A DNA stretch of 7,688 nucleotides from assembly GCA_964353455.1 (NCBI GenBank), contig CAYGWP010000479.1, forward strand, positions 1-7,688. The letters are read 5' to 3'. The first letter of the stretch is position 1, and each line of letters starts with the position of its first letter. This DNA is from CAYGWP01 sp964353455. GTDB lineage: Bacteria; Planctomycetota; Phycisphaerae; FEN-1346. Below are positions 1 to 5,330 of the stretch, one piece after another. A model generated the notes under the pieces. That model worked only from the letters and a program-made list of their open reading frames with translations. It was not told the DNA's origin and made no database searches. The position numbers were made by a program, and so were the translations under genes.

Positions 1-1
1 C

Positions 2-907
2 ACGCTCACGGTAGAGGGCCTCGAACGCTACTCGGTGAACCTGCGGTATCCGAGCGAACTGAGGGACAGCCTGACGGCCATGCGGAGGACGCTGGTGGCC
101 GCGCCCACCGGCGCCCAGGTCCCGCTCGGACAACTGGCGGAATTCACGGTCCACGGCGGGCCCGACATGATCCGCAGCGAGAACGCCCGCCTCTCGAGTT
201 GGGTGTACGTTGACATTGCGGACATCGACGTTGGCACATACGTCTCCGATGCGCAGCAGGCCGTCGCACGCGAGGTCAAACTCCCCCAGGGCTACTCCAT
301 CGTCTGGGCCGGCCAGTACGAGTACATGCAGGAGGCGAACCGGCGGCTCATGGCCGCCATCCCGCTCGCAGGCGTGCTGATTATCCTGCTTCTCTACATA
401 TCGTCGCATAGTTGGCTGCGGGTCTGCATAGTCCTGCTGGCGGTGCCGTTCAGCCTCGTGGGCGCGTTCGGGTTGCTGTACCTGCTTGACTACAACCTTT
501 CGCTGGCGGTGTGGGTGGGGATTATCGCCCTGGCGGGCCTCGATGCCGAAACGGGCCAGGTCATGCTCCTTTACCTCGATAGCAGTTTTGAGCGGTTCAA
601 GCGAGAAGGCCGCATGCGGGGTGTGGATGACCTCTGGCACGCGGTCCACGACGGCGCCGTCAAACGCATACGCCCCAAGACGATGACCGTGGCGACGACC
701 TTCATCGGCCTCGTGCCGCTCTTGTGGGCGAGCGGTGCCGGCGCCGATACCATGCGTCGCCTCGCGGCCCCGATGATCGGCGGCCTGGTCACATCCTTCG
801 TCATGGAACTCCTCATCTACCCGGTCATCTACTACACGGTGAAGTGGTTTGCCCTTCGCCGACAGTTCTGGCAATCCGCGGCGCCCGTCATCCCCGACGC
901 CGAGTAG
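2..907 (+). CDS. CusA/CzcA-type heavy-metal efflux RND transporter, C-terminal fragment
   Basis: This is the inner-membrane proton-driven pump of a tripartite metal-ion export system. The reading frame is open from the left edge, so the true start lies outside. The 301 visible residues are somewhat under a third of a usual pump of about 1,040. Seen in order: the end of the periplasmic porter domain with an APTGAQVPLGQLA motif (about 33-45) and a SENARxSSWVYVD motif (about 59-71), then five hydrophobic segments near 115-133, 136-162, 165-190, 228-243 and 254-279. These fit TM8-TM12 of the fold. Glu183 in AETGQVM and Lys226 in RIRPKTM correspond by motif to E939 and K984 of the proton relay in E. 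coli CusA. This supports an active pump of the heavy-metal (HME) subclass rather than a drug-type RND pump. The metal cannot be assigned, because the methionine-triad region lies upstream of the window. Membrane-fusion and outer-membrane partners, if linked, must also lie upstream. Confidence 0.93.
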   Translation, partial: TLTVEGLERYSVNLRYPSELRDSLTAMRRTLVAAPTGAQVPLGQLAEFTVHGGPDMIRSENARLSSWVYVDIADIDVGTYVSDAQQAVAREVKLPQGYSIVWAGQYEYMQEANRRLMAAIPLAGVLIILLLYISSHSWLRVCIVLLAVPFSLVGAFGLLYLLDYNLSLAVWVGIIALAGLDAETGQVMLLYLDSSFERFKREGRMRGVDDLWHAVHDGAVKRIRPKTMTVATTFIGLVPLLWASGAGADTMRRLAAPMIGGLVTSFVMELLIYPVIYYTVKWFALRRQFWQSAAPVIPDAE

Positions 908-963
908 GACGCGCGCTCCTCTTCGAGTCGCGGCTAAACGTGATGACTGTGCAAAATGGCCGC

Positions 964-992
964 TTGTCGCCCACTCCGCGAGCGGGTATGCT
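964..992 (+). promoter_or_regulatory. Candidate sigma70-like promoter for the PP2C phosphatase gene
   Basis: A TTGTCG box (964-969) and a TATGCT box (987-992) are separated by 17 bases. Each matches the consensus at four of six positions. Transcription would begin near 999, giving a leader of under 20 bases that still contains the ribosome binding site. This would let the phosphatase be expressed independently of the pump gene that ends at 907. The match is modest in GC-rich DNA and has no experimental support. Confidence 0.3.
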
Positions 993-1004
993 CTTGTCGG
1001 ACAT

Positions 1005-1009
1005 GGAGG
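1005..1009 (+). promoter_or_regulatory. Shine-Dalgarno GGAGG that fixes the GTG start of the phosphatase
   Basis: GGAGG sits 6 bases before GTG at 1016. The in-frame ATG at 956 has no purine-rich site before it, and its extra 20 residues are Arg/Cys-rich and unlike the start of a PP2C domain. The GTG is therefore preferred. Confidence 0.75.
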
Positions 1010-1015
1010 CTACGC

Positions 1016-1750
1016 GTGACCCTGTTTGACTGGTGTGCGATATCCGAGAAGGGCCACGACCTGGAGTCCAACGAGGACTGCGTGGTCGCCGAGCCGGGCC
1101 ACGGCATCTTCATCGTGGCCGACGGCATGGGCGGCAGGCCGGGTGGCGGCCAGGCCAGCCGCGTAGCCGCGCGCACCTTCATGGAAAACCTCCGCCGCGT
1201 CAACCCGTCCGTCATCGCCGAGCCGCATGTTCTGCGGAAGGCCGTGTCTGCCGCCAACGCCGCCGTCCTGGCCATCGGCAGCGGTGAACCGAACATGAAG
1301 GGCATGGGCACCACCCTGTCGGCCGCAATCCTGAGCGATTCGGGCAACCGCATCGTACATGTCGGCGATAGCCGCATCTACCATTTCGCCCGCGGACTCC
1401 TCACCCAACTGACGCAGGACCATACGCTGGCCACGGAACTCGTTGCCCGTGATTACATGACCAAGGAGGCGGCCGCCAAGTTTCCCATGCGGCACGTCCT
1501 GTCGCGCGCGGTGGGAACCAAGACAACGGTCGAGCCGGATATCGGCAACCTTGCGATAAGGCCGGGCGAGTGGCTCGTGCTGGCCACCGACGGCCTGACG
1601 AATACGGTGCCCAACTTGCGCCTGGCCGAGGTCATCGCCGTCAACGAAAAGGGCGGCGCCGCCGTGGTCTGCCGCGCCATCATCAAGGCCGCCATAGACG
1701 CCGGGCCGCGCGACAACGTCACCGTGGCCGTGGTCCGCCTGGTCGGCTAG
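1016..1750 (+). CDS. PP2C/PPM-family protein serine/threonine phosphatase
   Basis: A 244-residue soluble, metal-dependent protein phosphatase of the bacterial PrpC/Stp/PstP type. It hydrolyses phosphoserine and phosphothreonine in the cytoplasm, typically opposing Hanks-type (PknB-like) kinases. The single catalytic domain is complete. Visible motifs are SNED (18-21), ADGMGG (35-40), GMGTT (96-100), HVGDSRIY (115-122), QLTQDHT (131-137), LSRAVG (162-167), LATDGLTN (189-196) and DNVTV (233-237). The metal-binding acidic residues D21, D36, D118, D192 and D233 are all present, so it should be active. No membrane segment, signal peptide or accessory sensor domain is seen, and the length is normal for the family. 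The start is the GTG set by the GGAGG at 1005-1009. The TAG stop overlaps the left end of a palindromic element, but the domain ends normally, so nothing seems lost. No partner kinase lies in the window, and the gap of about 108 bases after the pump gene suggests separate expression. Confidence 0.95.
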   Translation: MTLFDWCAISEKGHDLESNEDCVVAEPGHGIFIVADGMGGRPGGGQASRVAARTFMENLRRVNPSVIAEPHVLRKAVSAANAAVLAIGSGEPNMKGMGTTLSAAILSDSGNRIVHVGDSRIYHFARGLLTQLTQDHTLATELVARDYMTKEAAAKFPMRHVLSRAVGTKTTVEPDIGNLAIRPGEWLVLATDGLTNTVPNLRLAEVIAVNEKGGAAVVCRAIIKAAIDAGPRDNVTVAVVRLVG

Positions 1751-1899
1751 TGCTTTGTCAGTCTTTAAATGATGAATGGCCGGGTGGCACGGCCACGCTT
1801 TTCCGCGTGGCCGTGGTCTCTCCCCAGGCGGCAACCACGGCCACGCAACGGCAAAGCGTGGCCGTGCCACCCCTTAATTGACGTTTGACGGAGCGCTAG
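1747..1899. repeat. Palindromic MITE-like element with terminal inverted repeats and nested hairpins
   Basis: About 153 bases between the phosphatase and the oxidoreductase form one imperfect palindrome. The outer ends, 1747-1770 and 1876-1899, are imperfect inverted repeats of about 24 bases. The left begins CTAGTGCTTTGTCA and the right, reverse-complemented, begins CTAGCGCTCCGTCA. The core is perfect over 20 bp (1782-1801 with 1853-1872) and again over 13 bp (1805-1817 with 1834-1846), around a 16-base loop. The motif GGCCACGC or its complement occurs four times (1791, 1805, 1839, 1856), so two separate 11-bp hairpins can form instead of the long stem. No convincing gene lies inside it. Terminal repeats, small size and intergenic position fit a non-autonomous mobile element mobilised in trans, or a REP-like family. 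The CTAG at each end may be target duplication or part of the ends. It could also act as a terminator or RNA-processing site, but no U-tract follows the stem. Confidence 0.7.
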
Positions 1900-1987
1900 T
1901 CCCGGCGCGCTTGCACAAGACGTACTCGACTCTCGCGCGGCGTGAATAATGGGTACACCTTTAATTCCGGCCGCGTTGCCTTCCTCC

Positions 1988-1993
1988 GGGGAG
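1988..1993 (+). promoter_or_regulatory. Shine-Dalgarno GGGGAG that fixes the start of the oxidoreductase
   Basis: GGGGAG lies 9 bases before ATG at 2003. The upstream in-frame ATG at 1949 has no ribosome binding site, and its 18 extra residues (Pro/Ser/Ala-rich, not a signal peptide) are unlike the family N-terminus. The start at 2003 is preferred. Confidence 0.6.
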
Positions 1994-2002
1994 CACTCTT
2001 CT

Positions 2003-3289
2003 ATGGAGATGTACTACGAATCGCGGCAGGAACTGCCGGTTGTCGAGCAGGCCGACGTGGTGGTCTGCGGGGGCGGACCGGCCGGCGTCGCCGCCGCCGT
2101 CGCCGCGGCGCGGACCGGGGCCAGCACCCGCCTCCTGGAAGTCCACGGATGCCTCGGCGGTATCTGGACCTCCGGGCTTCTCGCGTGGCTCCTCGACGTG
2201 GCCAATCAGCCCGGCATCATGACCGAGATCACAGGGGAACTTACGCGGCGCGGAGCCCGCGCCACGCGAGGCGGGACGGATTACGCCTATGACGTCGAGG
2301 TGATGAAATTCCTCCTGGAGGAGATGTGCGGGGCCGCCGGCGTCCGTCTGCAACTGCATACCCGCGCTGTGGCCGCAGGCCGAGACCCCGCCACGGGCAT
2401 CTCGCACGCCGTCACGGAGTCGAAGTCGGGCCGGCAGGCCTGGCGGGCCAGGGTCTTCGTCGATGCCACCGGCGACGGCGACCTGGCGGCCCTGGCGGGC
2501 TGCGGCTTCGACCTCGGCCGCGAGGGCACACGCGAGTGCCAGCCGATGAGCCTGGAGTGCCTCATCATGGGCGTCAAGGCCGACGACATCGCCACCTTCA
2601 TCGGCGGCGGAGCGTCGGAACCCAAGAAACGCCTGCTGGCCGAAATGCAGCGGGCAGGCGTCGAGCCGTCGTACGCCGCACCCACCATCTTCCGCATCCG
2701 CGATGACCTCTTCTGCCTGGCGGCAAACCACGAGTACGGCGCGAGCGCCATCGACGCCGCCCAAGTCACCCAGGCCACCATCCGCGCACGGGCCGAACTC
2801 CACCGCATCGTCGATGCCCTGCGCGCCCTCGGCGGACCGTGGGCCAACGTCCGCATCGCCGCCACCGGCGAGCAGATCGGCGTCCGCGAGGGCCGACGCA
2901 TCCACGGACTGTACCGCGTGACGGTGGACGACCTCCTGGCCGGCGCGCGCCACGAAGACGCCGTCTGCCGCGTCACATTCCCCATCGATGTCCACTCGAC
3001 CGACCCGTCGAAGGGCAAGGCCTATGGAGGCGAGAACCGCCGCACCAAGCCGTACGACATTCCGCTGCGGGCGCTTATCTCTCGCGATGTCGAGAACCTG
3101 CTGGTTGCCGGGCGGTGCATTAGCGGGGATTTCCTCGCCCACTCCAGTTACCGCGTCTCGGGGCCGGTTGTGTCGATGGGCCAGGCCGCCGGCGTGACCG
3201 CCGCCATCGCGGCGAAGACCGGCCGCAGGCCGAAGGATGTCCCGTGGGCGGAGGTCGGCCAGGGCATCGAACGCCTGTGCAAACGTTGA
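2003..3289 (+). CDS. FAD-dependent oxidoreductase (FAD_oxidored-like flavoprotein)
   Basis: A 428-residue flavoprotein, probably cytoplasmic, with no signal peptide. Near the N-terminus is a beta-alpha-beta dinucleotide-binding fold: DVVVCGGGPAG (18-28), the helix AAAVAAARTGA, and the acidic strand end at E46 expected to hold the FAD ribose. It is followed by GCLGGIWTSGLL (49-60), as in the PF12831 FAD_oxidored group. DATGDGDLA (154-162) is the second FAD-contact motif. NLLVAGRCIS (365-374) and SMGQAAG (391-397) are the typical C-terminal FAD motif, with R383/S386 in the preceding strand-loop. The length is normal for the short members of the family and both cofactor regions are intact, so it is likely active. 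The substrate is unknown: in this broad group it cannot be told from sequence. The gene follows the palindromic element by about 100 bases, with no clear sigma70 promoter in that gap. It lies 48 bases before the beta-helix gene, which suggests co-transcription. Confidence 0.88.
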   Translation: MEMYYESRQELPVVEQADVVVCGGGPAGVAAAVAAARTGASTRLLEVHGCLGGIWTSGLLAWLLDVANQPGIMTEITGELTRRGARATRGGTDYAYDVEVMKFLLEEMCGAAGVRLQLHTRAVAAGRDPATGISHAVTESKSGRQAWRARVFVDATGDGDLAALAGCGFDLGREGTRECQPMSLECLIMGVKADDIATFIGGGASEPKKRLLAEMQRAGVEPSYAAPTIFRIRDDLFCLAANHEYGASAIDAAQVTQATIRARAELHRIVDALRALGGPWANVRIAATGEQIGVREGRRIHGLYRVTVDDLLAGARHEDAVCRVTFPIDVHSTDPSKGKAYGGENRRTKPYDIPLRALISRDVENLLVAGRCISGDFLAHSSYRVSGPVVSMGQAAGVTAAIAAKTGRRPKDVPWAEVGQGIERLCKR

Positions 3290-3337
3290 AACTGAAGCCG
3301 ACCCTGGGCAGCGGGTTCCAGAAAGGCCTGTTACGAC

Positions 3338-5218
3338 ATGTGGCGATGCGCCTGGCTTTGCGTCGTAGCGGTGGGTCTTCTTGCTCCATGCGCTGCGGCC
3401 GGGCGCGATTACGTTGTTGACGGTCAGAACGCCCGCGCCGCCGACTCGAATCCCGGAACCGCCGAACAGCCCTTCAAGACCATCGGCAAGGCCGCCCAGG
3501 TCGTCCGGCCCGGCGACACGGCCATCGTCCGGGCGGGCGTCTATCGCGAGTCGGTGAAGTTGCGCCAGAGCGGCACGCCCGCAGCACCGATCACGTTCAC
3601 GGCCGACCCGCCGGGCTCGGCCGTTGTCACGGGCGCAGATATCATGACCGGCTGGGAGAAGGTGGTGAGCGATGCGCCTATCTATCGCATCGCCTGGCCG
3701 CACGTCTTCATGGTTGGCCGCAGTAAGGATGGCAAGCCCGTCGAGCATCACCCGGCGGATGCCCCTCTTTGGGGCCGGGCAGAGCAGGTGATCGCCGATG
3801 GCCGGCAACTCCTGCCCGTCGAAGGGCTGGCGGAACTCCAGAAGGCATGGCTGGCAGAGTATTTGACGGCAAGGGCGACGGTGCAGTCCGAGTTGCCGCC
3901 GACGGTCCCGCCGCCGCTGCCGAACCTCGGCGGCCCATTCGCCGGGCGCTTCGCCGTCGATACCGCGAAGAAGGAACTCTACGTCCTCCTCGCGGACTGC
4001 TCGGACCCGAACCGCCGCAAGATGGAAGCCGCGACGCGCGGCCAGATCTTCGGCGTCAATCCGTGGGAGAACAAGGCCGGCGTCGAATACATCCATGTAC
4101 GTAACTTCATCTTCCGCTACGGCGCCACGTTTCCGCAGCGCGCCGCGGTGTGGCTGCACGGCCGCCACAACCTTCTGGAAAACTCCGTCGTTGAGGAGAT
4201 GGCCGGCAGCGGCGCTCACGTCAGCGGCACGATGCGCCGATGCATCATCCGTCGCTGCGGCCAGACCGGCGGCGGGGCGAGCGAAGACGGGTTCCTCAAC
4301 GAGGAGTGCCTCTGGGAGGGGAACTGCTGGAAGCCCATTGACCGCGGCTGGGACGCCGGGGGCTTCAAGATGTGCCGCGTCAAGGGCGGCGTGTTCCGCC
4401 ATTGCCTGTTCCTCCGCAACGGCGGGCCGGGACTCTGGTTCGATATCGACGTCCGCGACGTCCTTGTCACGAACTGCATCTTCCAGGAGAACGAGGGTAG
4501 CGGCCTCTTTATCGAGATCAGCCGCGACATCCGCGCCGTGGGCAACCTCGCGGTCAGGAACGCCGTGGGCGCGGTCGGCCGCGCGAGCAGTCACGACTGG
4601 TCGAGCGCCGGCATCCAGATCGCAGAGAGCCAGAACTGCATCGTCGCCTTCAACACCTGCGTCGGCAACAAGGACGGCATCACCTTCCGCGAACAGGGGC
4701 CGCGGACCTTGACGACCGATGACTTCGGCGAGTGGCCGTACCACGATGCCGGCAACGTCGTCTTCGGCAACGTCTGCGCCTTCAACCGCGGCTACCAGTT
4801 GGGCCTCTGGTACGACAACGCCTTCTTCGGCTGGCACCCGTCGGAGAAGGAGAAGTTCAAGACCGAGGAGGCCTACGCCGAGCATCTGAAGACCATCCCC
4901 GATCGCATCTACGATCCGACGAAGCAAGGTATGGTCATTGATAGAAACCTGTATCAGGGCGAGGCCGGCAAGCCGCTCATACTTTACGGTTGCCCGTGGC
5001 GGCCGAAGCACGAGACCTTCGGCGCCCCGGCCGCGTTTGCCGCCAAGACCGGCTTCGACGTCGGCAGCCGCGCTGCCGACCCGCAATTCGTCAACCCATC
5101 GGCCGGCGACTGGCGCCCGAAGAAAGACGGGCCGGCGTGGGCGATGCAGGTCGGCTGGCTGACCCCGCCGCCCAGTGTGGATGCGTGGATGGCCGAGTTC
5201 CTGCCGTCTTTCAAGTAG
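3338..5218 (+). CDS. Secreted right-handed parallel beta-helix repeat protein
   Basis: A 626-residue exported protein. Residues 1-21 form a signal peptide: Trp/Arg start, hydrophobic VVAVGLLAP core and AAA before the mature GRDYVVDG. LAPC resembles a lipobox, but the Pro before Cys argues against a lipoprotein. Residues 24-100 carry the N-terminal cap common to pectate-lyase-like and DUF1565-type helices, with DSNPGTAEQPFKTIGKAA, RPGDTAIVRAGVY and APITF. Residues 100-245 are an insertion with WPHVFMVGR and a Pro-rich stretch near 187-196. From about 250 to 500 there are regular coils with repeated NxxxxN and CxFxxN patterns. The end, DPQFVNPSAGDWRPKKDGPAW (581-601), is the usual closing motif of such proteins. 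Related folds include polysaccharide lyases and glycosidases, but no family-specific catalytic set was recognised, so it could be an enzyme or a binding protein. A weak AGAAAGG (3320-3326) lies 11 bases before the ATG. It is probably co-transcribed with its neighbours. Confidence 0.88.
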   Translation: MWRCAWLCVVAVGLLAPCAAAGRDYVVDGQNARAADSNPGTAEQPFKTIGKAAQVVRPGDTAIVRAGVYRESVKLRQSGTPAAPITFTADPPGSAVVTGADIMTGWEKVVSDAPIYRIAWPHVFMVGRSKDGKPVEHHPADAPLWGRAEQVIADGRQLLPVEGLAELQKAWLAEYLTARATVQSELPPTVPPPLPNLGGPFAGRFAVDTAKKELYVLLADCSDPNRRKMEAATRGQIFGVNPWENKAGVEYIHVRNFIFRYGATFPQRAAVWLHGRHNLLENSVVEEMAGSGAHVSGTMRRCIIRRCGQTGGGASEDGFLNEECLWEGNCWKPIDRGWDAGGFKMCRVKGGVFRHCLFLRNGGPGLWFDIDVRDVLVTNCIFQENEGSGLFIEISRDIRAVGNLAVRNAVGAVGRASSHDWSSAGIQIAESQNCIVAFNTCVGNKDGITFREQGPRTLTTDDFGEWPYHDAGNVVFGNVCAFNRGYQLGLWYDNAFFGWHPSEKEKFKTEEAYAEHLKTIPDRIYDPTKQGMVIDRNLYQGEAGKPLILYGCPWRPKHETFGAPAAFAAKTGFDVGSRAADPQFVNPSAGDWRPKKDGPAWAMQVGWLTPPPSVDAWMAEFLPSFK

Positions 5219-5318
5219 GCGGCGGACGGTCATACGGTTCAATCCGCATGACTCGGAGCAGTTGATCGTAGCAACCCTCGGCCGCGGGTTCTTCGTTACG
5301 CGCTGGCCGAAACGGTGA

Positions 5319-5323
5319 GGAGG
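5319..5323 (+). promoter_or_regulatory. Shine-Dalgarno GGAGG before the GH123-like gene
   Basis: GGAGG within GAGGAGG lies 7 bases before the ATG at 5331. This is the strongest ribosome binding site in the three-gene run. It supports efficient independent initiation after the 112-base gap. The gap also holds two weak inverted repeats (5222-5226 with 5243-5247, and 5274-5278 with 5287-5291) that are too short to call terminators. Confidence 0.7.
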
Positions 5324-5330
5324 TTGCCCA

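Noticed and set aside
956..1015. ATG at 956 as an upstream start for the phosphatase
   Set aside because: It has no Shine-Dalgarno sequence, and the extra 20 residues are Arg/Cys-rich and outside the PP2C domain. GTG at 1016 has GGAGG at ideal spacing.
1940..1970. AATAAT (1945-1950) and TTTAAT (1960-1965) as -10 boxes for the oxidoreductase
   Set aside because: No acceptable -35 box lies 16-18 bases upstream of either, and the gap after the palindromic element is only about 100 bases. They may be chance AT runs.
1949..2002. ATG at 1949 as the start of the FAD oxidoreductase
   Set aside because: No ribosome binding site precedes it, and the added 18 residues do not resemble a signal peptide or a family N-terminus. 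The ATG at 2003 has GGGGAG upstream.
2083..2112. GCCGCC-type repeat that looks like a simple-sequence tract
   Set aside because: It encodes the Ala-rich helix of the FAD-binding fold, which explains the repetition through codon bias.
1942..2292. A 116-codon plus-strand open frame overlapping the oxidoreductase start
   Set aside because: It is an out-of-frame Arg/Gly-rich shadow over the FAD-binding region and has no ribosome binding site.
3338..3403. Lipoprotein signal in the beta-helix protein (LAPC before the mature region)
   Set aside because: Pro directly before the Cys breaks the usual lipobox, which prefers Gly, Ala or Ser there. An ordinary cleavage after AAA fits better.
5272..5292. 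Possible hairpin with AACCC and GGGTT arms before the GH123-like gene
   Set aside because: The stem is only five pairs with an imperfect interior and no T-tract, so it is not a supportable terminator or riboswitch.
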